Shown here piece by piece: positions 1-5,349 of a DNA stretch of 5,349 bases. The first letter of the stretch is position 1. Each line of letters starts with the position of its first letter. The notes under the pieces are model-generated. The model worked only from the letters and a program-made list of their open reading frames with translations, was not told the DNA's origin and ran no database searches. The stretch comes from SVQP01 sp045594705 (lineage in GTDB: Bacteria > Bacillota > Clostridia > Oscillospirales > CAG-272): the NCBI GenBank assembly GCA_045594705.1, contig JAZNZB010000017.1, positions 1-5,349 on the forward strand. The letters run 5' to 3'. The position numbers and the translations under genes are program-made.

Positions 1-178
1 GTTTTGACGCAGCAGATTTTTTCGATCCCAAAAGCTTTTCCCGCAGGGCATATAGGCAATATGTCCAAGGGAAAAGATGAAGGGATCGGACAAATCTGCA
101 CGTCAAAACCAACTTGGTTCGACTCCCGTTCGGCTAAGAAAAATACACAAAGTCACCTCGGTTTGAGGTGACTTTTTC
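1..178 (+). ncRNA. 3' part of a structured non-coding RNA gene (possibly raiA-motif-like), truncated by the window edge
   Basis: Five helices stack in series with small internal loops. They pair 1-9 with 101-109 (GTTTTGACG/CGTCAAAAC), 12-19 with 92-99 (GCAGATTT/AAATCTGC), 23-29 with 82-88 (CGATCCC/GGGATCG), 35-42 with 69-76 (CTTTTCCC/GGGAAAAG) and 46-53 with 59-66 (GGGCATAT/ATATGTCC, one G-T pair), leaving a 5-nt loop. About 40 pairs arranged this way suggest a folded RNA rather than a simple terminator. The arm is followed at 116-126 by GGTTCGACTCC, which looks like a tRNA T-loop. A proper T-stem and a CCA end are missing, so it is not a tRNA or tmRNA end. A strong terminator follows at 151-178 and no reading frame fits. 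The raiA motif, a large RNA common in Bacillota, is the best family guess, made from memory only. The 5' end and promoter lie outside the window. An inverted-repeat mobile element is a weaker alternative. Confidence 0.5.
151..178 (+). terminator. Intrinsic terminator of the upstream RNA gene
   Basis: A perfect 9-bp stem, AGTCACCTC (151-159) with GAGGTGACT (165-173), closes a 5-nt loop. The T-run at 173-177 follows directly, its first T being the last base of the stem. It ends transcription of the RNA element 24 nt before the -35 box of the decarboxylase operon, so the operon has its own promoter. Confidence 0.9.
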
Positions 179-201
179 TATACTTTGATTCAAGTTATTT
201 C

Positions 202-230
202 TTGACAAAGGTGGGGGATTGTGCTACAAT
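202..230 (+). promoter_or_regulatory. SigA-type promoter of the decarboxylase operon
   Basis: The -35 box TTGACA (202-207) is a perfect consensus. A 17-nt spacer separates it from the -10 box TACAAT (225-230), which differs from consensus at one base. TGC at 222-224 adds an extended -10 (TGN). Transcription should begin near 236-238, leaving a leader of about 77 nt before the preferred start codon at 314. The box quality predicts a strong housekeeping promoter. No clear operator overlaps it. Confidence 0.88.
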
Positions 231-236
231 AGTATT

Positions 237-313
237 AAACTGGCGGAGAATTGGTTCTTGTGAAAAATCAAGGCGTTTTTCGCCGCAATTCTGGCAACAT
301 GGAGGACTTCCGA
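237..313 (+). promoter_or_regulatory. 5' leader with possible three-way fold; GGAGG at 301-305 sets the first start
   Basis: The leader can pair AGAATTG (247-253) with CAATTCT (286-292). Inside it, CTTG (257-260) can pair with CAAG (269-272), and GCG (273-275) with CGC (281-283) around a T5 loop. The helices are short, so the fold may be chance, and I recognise no riboswitch. The ribosome binding site GGAGG (301-305) lies 8 nt before ATG 314, an ideal spacing. It overlaps the in-frame ATG at 299, which has no good site of its own. In-frame TTG 251 and GTG 260 are also possible, with a weak GGAG at 245-248. Confidence 0.45.
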
Positions 314-1633
314 ATGGAAAGAACGCAAACCAAAGGCAATGCAAAGATCGCGCTTTTGTTTGATGCGGGCACCTTTGTGGAAACGGGTGCTTATATCAAG
401 CGCGCAGGCTGTGCCGAGGAATTTGAAGGCGTGATCTGCGGCTACGGCTCTGTGGACGGAAAGCTTGCTTTTGCTTTCGTGCAGGACGGTGACCGCATGA
501 AGGGCGCATTTGACGCAACGGGCGCAAAAAAGATCTCCGCGCTCTACAAAATGGCCAAGGCTGCAGGCGCACCCGTCATTGGTGTATTTGACAGCGCAGG
601 CGCACTGGTGCCCGAGGGCTCCGGTGTATTGTCTGCTTACGGCGAGCTGCTGGCAGAGATCTCTGCGGCATCCGGCATCATTCCCCAGATCAGTGTGATC
701 GTGGGCAATTGCACGGGTCTTGGCGCAGTCGCTGCAGGCATGTTTGATCTCAAGATCGCGGCAGATACCGCAAACGTATATCTCTCGTCCGACGCAAAGG
801 GCGCAGACATCGCAGATATTGCATGCACTGACGAGGCAGAGGCATTTGCAGCTGCAAGAAAGCTGATTTGCATGCTGCCTGCCAATAACCGTGACGTGGC
901 TTGCACCCCTTGTACCGACACGCCCGAGCGTGCGGTTGCGGTAAACGTAGCAGATACCGCAGCATTGGTGTCTGACGTCTGCGACGCTGACAGCACGCTG
1001 CTGCTGGGTGGTGCACACAAGGACGGCATGCTGACCTATCTTGCAAGCATTGGCGGTGTGGTTTGCGGCATCGTTGCCACCGACCGCGCACAGAACGGCG
1101 GCAAGCTGACCGAAAAGGGCGCACGCCGAGCAGCCAAGCTGGTCAATTTCTGCGATTGCTTCCATATTCCTGTTGTCACGCTGGTAGACAGCGACGGCAT
1201 TGATCCCAAATGCGCATCCTGCGGCGTCAAGGCGTACGGCCTGCTTTCGGGCGCGTATGCATCCGCTGCTTGCGCAAAGGTCACGGTCGTGACCGGCAAC
1301 GCATTCGGTGCACCCTTCGTGCTGCTGGGCAGCCGTGCACAGGGCGCAGATCTGGCCCTTGCGCTGACCGACGCCAAGATCAGCCCCATGACGCCCGCTG
1401 CAGCAGTCGCATTCCTGTATAACGATGAGATCACTGCGAATAAGTCCAGAGCCGAGGTAGAGGCTGAGTATCTTGCATGCAAGGCAAGTGCCGTTGCCGC
1501 GGCCGAGAAGGGCGATATTGACGATGTCGTGCCCGCAGAGGAGCTGCGCGCAAGACTTTGCGCAGCACTTTACATGCTGGATTCCAAGGCTGACGGCGCA
1601 CCCCTGCGCAGACATGCCAATCTGCCTCTGTAA
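314..1633 (+). CDS. Divergent acyl-CoA carboxyltransferase (MmdA / PccB / 12S family), short and cysteine-rich
   Basis: A 439-residue protein with the two-crotonase-domain layout of acyl-CoA carboxyltransferases. The N-domain spans roughly residues 10-210 and the C-domain 225-415. Family traits include LLFDAGTFVE near the start, GAPVIGVFDSAGA (D93), SGIIPQISVIVG, FCDCFHIPVVTLVD, FGAPF (G332-A333), IDDVV, and a RRHANLPL end matching the KKHGNIPL end of MmdA. Such enzymes transfer carboxyl from methylmalonyl-CoA or a similar acyl-CoA to biotin. Being first, before OadG-, carrier- and OadB-type genes, matches the mmdA position. Oddities: it is shorter than usual (MmdA is about 510 residues), lacks most of the N-terminal arm, and has a shortened loop before the second active-site region. 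The CAGGA-type motif reads NCTGLGA (132-138), and there are about 16 cysteines with CxxC pairs at 197/200 and 300/303. Start 314 follows GGAGG at ideal distance; 299, 260 or 251 would add 5, 18 or 21 residues. Family is secure, substrate is not. Confidence 0.85.
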   Translation: MERTQTKGNAKIALLFDAGTFVETGAYIKRAGCAEEFEGVICGYGSVDGKLAFAFVQDGDRMKGAFDATGAKKISALYKMAKAAGAPVIGVFDSAGALVPEGSGVLSAYGELLAEISAASGIIPQISVIVGNCTGLGAVAAGMFDLKIAADTANVYLSSDAKGADIADIACTDEAEAFAAARKLICMLPANNRDVACTPCTDTPERAVAVNVADTAALVSDVCDADSTLLLGGAHKDGMLTYLASIGGVVCGIVATDRAQNGGKLTEKGARRAAKLVNFCDCFHIPVVTLVDSDGIDPKCASCGVKAYGLLSGAYASAACAKVTVVTGNAFGAPFVLLGSRAQGADLALALTDAKISPMTPAAAVAFLYNDEITANKSRAEVEAEYLACKASAVAAAEKGDIDDVVPAEELRARLCAALYMLDSKADGAPLRRHANLPL

Positions 1634-1648
1634 ATAGAGGAGGACAAT

Positions 1649-2176
1649 ATGGATCGTACATTTTTGAAAAGAGCCTTGCTGCTTATGCTGTGCGTGCTCT
1701 TTGTCGGCAGCTTGCTGACGCTTGGCATTGCAGCCACCGAGCAAGCCACAGAGCCCGAGGTCACGGTACAGGTAAGCAAGAATCCTACGAACGAGGAGCT
1801 CGGCGGCTTCTTCTCCGCACAGAGAATCGAGTATGCAATCACGGTGACGCTGCAGGGCATGCTGATGATTTTTGCAGTGCTGGCACTGCTGTGGGGCGTG
1901 GTTGCCATCTTCAAGGTGGTGCTGCACGATATCCCCGAAAAGAGAGCAGCCAAAAAACAGGCACTGGCATCCGCCGTTGCCGAGGTCGCAGCTCCCGCAG
2001 AGCAGCCCATGGAGGCAGCTCCCGTCGTAGACGAGGACGAGGGCGAGATCGTAGCTGCCATCACAGCAGCCATTGCGGCAACCTTGGCAAGCGAAGAGTA
2101 CCAAGGTCAATTTGAAAGCGGATTTCGCGTCGTGTCCTTTACGCGTAAGGGCGGCGCTTGGAACAAAGAAAACTGA
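1649..2176 (+). CDS. oadG: OadG/MmdD-family membrane subunit of Na+-pumping decarboxylase
   Basis: A 175-residue protein with two hydrophobic helices. Residues 9-29 look like a signal peptide or signal anchor. A polar, probably external stretch follows at 30-60, then a transmembrane helix at about 64-91 ending in a KVVLHDIP-type cytosolic exit. After an Ala/Glu-rich linker, the C-terminal part carries the MmdD/OadG-type motif: EIVAAITAAIAATLAS at about 132-147, then FRVVSF and a terminal AWN. This small subunit is not catalytic; in known systems it anchors the carboxyltransferase and carrier to the beta subunit and stabilises the complex. The start is well placed: AGGAGG (1638-1643) lies 5 nt upstream, 15 nt after the previous stop. 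It is longer than the classical OadG (about 80 residues) because of the N-terminal hydrophobic segment and the linker. The family call rests on the central helix plus C-terminal motif and on position next to the biotin carrier and OadB genes. Confidence 0.82.
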   Translation: MDRTFLKRALLLMLCVLFVGSLLTLGIAATEQATEPEVTVQVSKNPTNEELGGFFSAQRIEYAITVTLQGMLMIFAVLALLWGVVAIFKVVLHDIPEKRAAKKQALASAVAEVAAPAEQPMEAAPVVDEDEGEIVAAITAAIAATLASEEYQGQFESGFRVVSFTRKGGAWNKEN

Positions 2177-2197
2177 GAAAGGGTTTGGTAGAATATC

Positions 2198-2566
2198 ATG
2201 AAAAGATTTACAGTAACAGTAAACGGAACGGCATATGACGTCGTTGTAGAAGAGGTCAGCGAGGGCGCAGCTCCCGCACAGGCACCCGCAGCCCCCAAGG
2301 CAGCACCTGCTCCCAAGGCAGCTCCCGCACCCAAGGCGAGCGGCGCGCAGGGAAGCGTACAGATCAAGTCTCCCATGCCCGGTAACGTTCTCAAGGTCAA
2401 CGTCAAGGTTGGCGACAAGGTAGGTAAGGACACCGTCGTTGCAGTGCTTGAGGCTATGAAGATGGAAAACGAGATCTTTGCAGGCCAGGACGGCACCATT
2501 GCGTCCGTTGAGGTTGCGCAGGGCGCATCCGTGACTGCTGATCAGGTACTGATCACCATGAACTAA
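2198..2566 (+). CDS. Biotin carboxyl carrier protein of the decarboxylase (MmdC / GcdC / 1.3S type)
   Basis: A 122-residue carrier with three parts. Residues 1-20 form a short beta-rich N-terminal segment (MKRFTVTVNGTAYDVVV). Residues 24-50 are an Ala/Pro/Lys-rich flexible linker. Residues 51-122 form the biotinyl domain, with SPMPGNVLKV and the biotinylation motif EAMKMENEI. Lys88 is the predicted biotin site, 34 residues before the C-terminus, as usual for this family. The holo-protein shuttles the carboxyl group from a carboxyltransferase to the membrane beta subunit in the cytosol. The linker lets the domain swing between the sites. It starts 21 nt after the oadG stop. The ribosome binding site is poor: AAAGGG (2178-2183) is 14 nt away and a weaker GGTAG (2187-2191) is 6 nt away. 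No biotin carboxylase or biotin ligase gene is present here, so biotinylation must rely on BirA encoded elsewhere. Confidence 0.95.
   Translation: MKRFTVTVNGTAYDVVVEEVSEGAAPAQAPAAPKAAPAPKAAPAPKASGAQGSVQIKSPMPGNVLKVNVKVGDKVGKDTVVAVLEAMKMENEIFAGQDGTIASVEVAQGASVTADQVLITMN
2294..2338 (+). repeat. 18-bp tandem repeat encoding the PKAAPA linker
   Basis: Two full 18-bp units (2294-2311 and 2312-2329) plus half a unit (2330-2338) begin with CCCAAGGC. They are nearly identical and encode PKAAPA twice, then PKA (residues 33-47 of the carrier). Repeats of this kind change copy number by slippage in multiples of six residues, keeping frame and altering linker length. Confidence 0.85.
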
Positions 2567-2585
2567 ACCCGAAAGGAACGATATT

Positions 2586-3818
2586 ATGCTTGACAGTTTG
2601 TTGGAATTTCTGACAGGCACGGGTATCTGGCAGCTGTTCTTTGACGCGGTCGAGTCCGGCGGACTCTTTACGGTCGCGGGAAGTGCATGGGCGTTTGACT
2701 GGAGCTGCTGGCAAACGCTGGTCATGCTGCTGGTCTCCTTTGTTCTGATCTATCTGGCCATCGGTCAGAAGTTCGAGCCCCTGCTGCTTTTGCCGATCGC
2801 AATCGGTATGCTGCTGACCAACCTGCCGGGTGCGGGCATGTTCCATCTCGATTTCTTTATTGCGGATTCGATCGATTACATGCACATTTTACACCATGGC
2901 GGATTGCTTGACCTTCTGTATCTTGGCGTAAAGCTGGGTATTTACCCTTGTCTGATCTTTATCGGCATCGGCGCGATGACCGATTTTACCCCTTTGATCG
3001 CAAATCCCAAGAGCCTACTCATCGGTGCGGGCGCACAGCTTGGCGTGTTTGTCGCCTTTGCAGCCGCATTGCTTTCGGGCATGTTCGGCCTGGAGGCAGC
3101 CGCATCCATCGGTATCATCGGCGGTGCGGACGGCCCGACGGCGATCACGGTAACCAAAACGCTTGCCCCCTCGCTGCTTGGCGCGATTGCGATCGCAGCG
3201 TACAGCTACATGGCGCTTATCCCCATGATCCAGCCGCCCTTTATGCGTCTTTTGACCACCGAAAAGGAGCGCAAGATCAAAATGACCAACCTGCGAAAGG
3301 TTTCGCAGCTGGAAAAGATCCTGTTCCCGGTCGTGGTTACGGTCGTGGTCGGATTGATCGTACCCGATGCGCTGACGCTGATCGGTTGCTTGATGTTCGG
3401 TAATCTGCTCAACGTGTGCGGCGTGACCGAGCGTCTTTCCAAGACGGTGCAGAACGAGCTGATGAATATCGTTACGGTATTCCTCGGCATCAGCGTTGGT
3501 GCTACAGCAAGTGCTGCGAACTTCCTGCGCTTTGAAACGCTGCTGATCATCTTCTGCGGTCTTGTAGCATTCTGCATTTCCACCTGCGGCGGTCTGATCA
3601 CCGCAAAAATCATGAACTGGATCACGGGCGGTAAGATCAACCCGCTGATCGGCTCTGCGGGCGTATCTGCCGTGCCTATGGCAGCGCGCGTCGCTCAGAT
3701 TGAGGGTCAGAAGGCTGATCCCTCCAACTTCCTTCTCATGCACGCCATGGGACCCAACGTTGCAGGCGTTATCGGCTCTGCAGTCGCGGCAGGCGTATTC
3801 CTGTCCATGTTCGGTTAA
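2586..3818 (+). CDS. oadB: Sodium-translocating decarboxylase beta subunit (OadB / MmdB / GcdB)
   Basis: A 410-residue, highly hydrophobic integral membrane protein with about nine or more membrane segments. It decarboxylates carboxybiotin and couples this to Na+ export. Signature stretches are FEPLLLLPIAIGMLLTN, FIGIGAMTDFTPLIANPK, IGIIGGADGPTAI, NPLIGSAGVSAVPMAARV and LMHAMGPNVAGVIGSAVAAG. The residues reported as important in Klebsiella OadB (D203, Y229, N373, G377, S382, R389) align at a constant offset of 21 as D182, Y208, N352, G356, S361 and R368. All are kept, so the pump should be functional. The N-terminus (about residues 1-40) is longer than I expect for MmdB/GcdB, with an aromatic loop around residues 34-42. 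The start has AAAGGA (2572-2577) 8 nt upstream and lies 19 nt after the carrier stop. The subunit is shared by decarboxylases of several substrates, so it does not reveal the substrate. The oadB symbol is used in the family sense. Confidence 0.96.
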   Translation: MLDSLLEFLTGTGIWQLFFDAVESGGLFTVAGSAWAFDWSCWQTLVMLLVSFVLIYLAIGQKFEPLLLLPIAIGMLLTNLPGAGMFHLDFFIADSIDYMHILHHGGLLDLLYLGVKLGIYPCLIFIGIGAMTDFTPLIANPKSLLIGAGAQLGVFVAFAAALLSGMFGLEAAASIGIIGGADGPTAITVTKTLAPSLLGAIAIAAYSYMALIPMIQPPFMRLLTTEKERKIKMTNLRKVSQLEKILFPVVVTVVVGLIVPDALTLIGCLMFGNLLNVCGVTERLSKTVQNELMNIVTVFLGISVGATASAANFLRFETLLIIFCGLVAFCISTCGGLITAKIMNWITGGKINPLIGSAGVSAVPMAARVAQIEGQKADPSNFLLMHAMGPNVAGVIGSAVAAGVFLSMFG

Positions 3819-3839
3819 TCAGAAAGGGAATTAAAACTT

Positions 3840-5237
3840 ATGGCACAACTCAAAATTACAGAAACAGTATTGCGTGACTCTCACCAGTCACTCATTGCGA
3901 CCAGAATGACCACAGAGGAAATGCTTCCCATTCTGGAGCAGATGGATAAAGTGGGCTACCACTCCTTGGAAGCATGGGGTGGCGCAACCTTTGACTCTTG
4001 CATGCGTTACCTCAACGAAGACCCTTGGGAAAGACTGCGCACCATTCGCGCACACGTCAAGAACACCAAGCTGCAGATGCTGTTCCGCGGACAGAATATT
4101 CTGGGCTATCGCCACTATTCGGACGACGTGGTTGCATATTTCGTGCAGAAGTGCATTGCAAACGGTATCGATATCATCCGTATTTTCGACGCACTCAACG
4201 ATCCCCGTAACTTAAAGACCGCGATTGACGCAACCAAGCGCGAGGGCGGCCACGTGCAGGCAGCGTTCAGCTATACCACCGGCCCTGTGTATACCATGGA
4301 GTATTATGCCAAGTATGCAAAGCAGCTGGAGGAGATGGGTGCGGATTCGATCTGCATCAAGGATATGGCAGGTCTTCTCAGACCCTATGATGCTTACGAG
4401 CTTGTCAAAACGCTCAAGGCAAGCACCAGTTTGCCCGTGCAGCTGCACACTCACTATACCGCAGGTCTTGCTTCCATGACCTTGCTCAAGGCAGCGGAAG
4501 CAGGCGTGGACGTGGTGGATACCGCAATTTCTCCTATGGCAATGGGCACCTCGCAGCCGCCCACAGAGGCATTCGTGGCAGCCGTGCAGGGAACACCCTA
4601 CGATACAGGCCTTGACCTGGCAGAGCTGAACAAGATCTCCAAGCACTTCGCACCTCTGCGTGAGAAGTACCTGGCATCGGGTCAGCTCAATCCCAAGGCA
4701 CTGGCGGTTGACGTCAACGCGCTTTTGTACCAAGTGCCCGGCGGTATGCTGTCCAACTTGATGAAGCAGCTGGCGGATGCGGGCAGATCGCATCAGCTGA
4801 CCGAGGTACTTGAGGAAGTGCCGCGCGTCAGAGCAGACGTCGGTTATCCTCCTCTGGTCACGCCCTCGTCTCAGATCGTGGGTACGCAGGCAGTATATAA
4901 CGTGATCATGGGTCAGCGTTACAAGACGGTCACCAAGGAATTCAAGGACATCGTGCTTGGCAAGTACGGCAAGACTCCCATGGAGATCGACCCCGCATTT
5001 GCAAAGAGCATTGTGGGTGACGCAAAGCGCATTGATTACAGACCCGCGGACGACCTTGCTCCCGAGCTGGAGGCAATTCGCGCGCGCATTCCTGCGGGAC
5101 TGGTTGAGCAGGACGAGGACGTATTGTCCTATGCGCTGTTCGAGCAGATCGCACTCAAGTTCTTCGAGTACAGAAAGAACCGGAAGTACGGCGTGGACGC
5201 AAACGCCGATAAGGCAAGCGGCATCCATACCGTGTAA
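3840..5237 (+). CDS. oadA: Oxaloacetate decarboxylase alpha / transcarboxylase 5S-type carboxyltransferase without biotin domain
   Basis: A 465-residue cytosolic enzyme. Residues 1 to about 300 form the HMGL-like TIM barrel and about 300-450 the conserved PYC/OadA carboxylase domain. It exchanges carboxyl between oxaloacetate/pyruvate and biotin. Visible hallmarks are ETVLRDSHQSL (metal ligand D13), WGGATFD, FRGQNILGYRHY, RIFDALND, CIKDMAG with the lysine that is carbamylated in 5S (K174), LHTHYT with metal ligands H203 and H205, AISPMAMGTSQPP, PGGMLSNL and VTPSSQIVGTQAV. The spacing D13 to K174 equals that of D23 to K184 in Propionibacterium 5S. All catalytic residues are present, so activity is expected. 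It ends where the C-terminal linker and biotin domain of classical OadA (about 590 residues) would begin, as in 5S, and so must use the separate carrier encoded at 2198-2566. ATG 3840 has AAAGGGA (3823-3829) 10 nt upstream, and the gap to oadB is 21 nt. A role as PycB-type subunit is possible, but no biotin carboxylase is here. Confidence 0.95.
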   Translation: MAQLKITETVLRDSHQSLIATRMTTEEMLPILEQMDKVGYHSLEAWGGATFDSCMRYLNEDPWERLRTIRAHVKNTKLQMLFRGQNILGYRHYSDDVVAYFVQKCIANGIDIIRIFDALNDPRNLKTAIDATKREGGHVQAAFSYTTGPVYTMEYYAKYAKQLEEMGADSICIKDMAGLLRPYDAYELVKTLKASTSLPVQLHTHYTAGLASMTLLKAAEAGVDVVDTAISPMAMGTSQPPTEAFVAAVQGTPYDTGLDLAELNKISKHFAPLREKYLASGQLNPKALAVDVNALLYQVPGGMLSNLMKQLADAGRSHQLTEVLEEVPRVRADVGYPPLVTPSSQIVGTQAVYNVIMGQRYKTVTKEFKDIVLGKYGKTPMEIDPAFAKSIVGDAKRIDYRPADDLAPELEAIRARIPAGLVEQDEDVLSYALFEQIALKFFEYRKNRKYGVDANADKASGIHTV

Positions 5238-5248
5238 TGACATAAAAA

Positions 5249-5277
5249 GGGCAGAGAAGCGTTCTCTGTCCTTTTTT
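5249..5277 (+). terminator. Intrinsic terminator of the operon, probably bidirectional
   Basis: GGGCAGAGAA (5249-5258) pairs with TTCTCTGTCC (5262-5271), with one G-T pair and a 3-nt loop. Six T follow at 5272-5277. An A5 run at 5244-5248 precedes the stem, so the reverse strand also has a stem followed by T5. It lies 11 nt after the oadA stop. This closes the five-gene unit. Confidence 0.92.
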
Positions 5278-5349
5278 ACCCTACGGACCCCCGCATTCTC
5301 ACGAAAGTTTTTGATCGATCCACCCCAACAGATCACCCCCACAGGATGA

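Noticed and set aside
1..109. Inverted-repeat mobile element (MITE)
   Set aside because: No target-site duplication can be seen and the arm is broken by regular internal loops; the terminator directly downstream fits an RNA gene better.
109..136. Possible tRNA or tmRNA 3' end (GGTTCGACTCC)
   Set aside because: The flanking bases form only two or three T-stem pairs, there is no acceptor partner within view and no CCA end. Kept only as a motif inside the RNA element.
251..313. Extended N-terminus of the first protein from TTG 251
   Set aside because: The extra 21 residues do not resemble the family's N-terminal arm, and the strong GGAGG site points to 314.
224..2725. Open minus-strand frame of 833 codons across three genes
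   Set aside because: It is codon-aligned with the first three + strand genes, which happen to share a reading frame and avoid TTA, CTA and TCA codons. Its translation is Cys/Leu/His-rich low-complexity with no family motif, and the + strand proteins are clearly real.
3015..3743. Minus-strand frame of 242 codons
   Set aside because: Antisense shadow of oadB; very charged, with no motifs and no credible ribosome site.
4212..5342. Minus-strand frame of 376 codons
   Set aside because: Codon-aligned antisense of oadA, explained by the same codon avoidance. It has no recognisable domain and it runs through the operon terminator.
5278..5349. Start of a further gene or element after the terminator
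   Set aside because: No ribosome site, motif or convincing frame on either strand within the 72 nt available.

Overview
The window holds one complete operon of five genes, all on the + strand. It is preceded by the 3' part of a structured RNA gene with its own terminator, and it is closed by a second terminator. The proteins form a biotin-dependent, sodium-pumping decarboxylase of the methylmalonyl-CoA / oxaloacetate / glutaconyl-CoA decarboxylase family. The host is most likely an anaerobic Bacillota of the Clostridia, perhaps an Oscillospirales-type gut fermenter. This rests on the SigA-type promoter, purine-rich ribosome binding sites, moderately GC-rich coding sequence, and a gene order (mmdA-like, oadG-like, biotin carrier, oadB, then a lone oadA) that I associate with fermentative Clostridia. 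The taxonomic call is inference.

Layout. Positions 1-178: an elaborately paired RNA element, cut by the left window edge, ending in an intrinsic terminator at 151-178. Positions 202-230: a consensus promoter (TTGACA, 17-nt spacer, TACAAT with an extended -10). Positions 237-313: a short leader with possible pairing and several possible start codons. Positions 314-1633: a short, cysteine-rich, divergent acyl-CoA carboxyltransferase. Positions 1649-2176: an OadG/MmdD-type small membrane subunit. Positions 2198-2566: a free-standing biotin carrier protein. Positions 2586-3818: the sodium-translocating beta subunit with all key pump residues. Positions 3840-5237: a free-standing pyruvate/oxaloacetate carboxyltransferase (5S / OadA N-terminal type). 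Positions 5249-5277: a terminator. I see nothing recognisable in 5278-5349.

How the genes fit together. A carboxyltransferase moves a carboxyl group from its substrate to biotin on the carrier protein. Carboxybiotin then swings to the beta subunit, where decarboxylation drives Na+ out of the cell. The OadG-like subunit helps assembly at the membrane. No biotin carboxylase is encoded here, so the machine does not look like an ATP-driven carboxylase. The unusual point is that one carrier and one pump are served by two carboxyltransferases of different type, one acyl-CoA-type and one keto-acid-type. That pairing resembles the 12S + 5S + 1.3S logic of Propionibacterium transcarboxylase attached to a sodium pump. 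The acyl-CoA-type subunit is also strongly altered in its active-site loops, so its substrate, or even its activity, is open.
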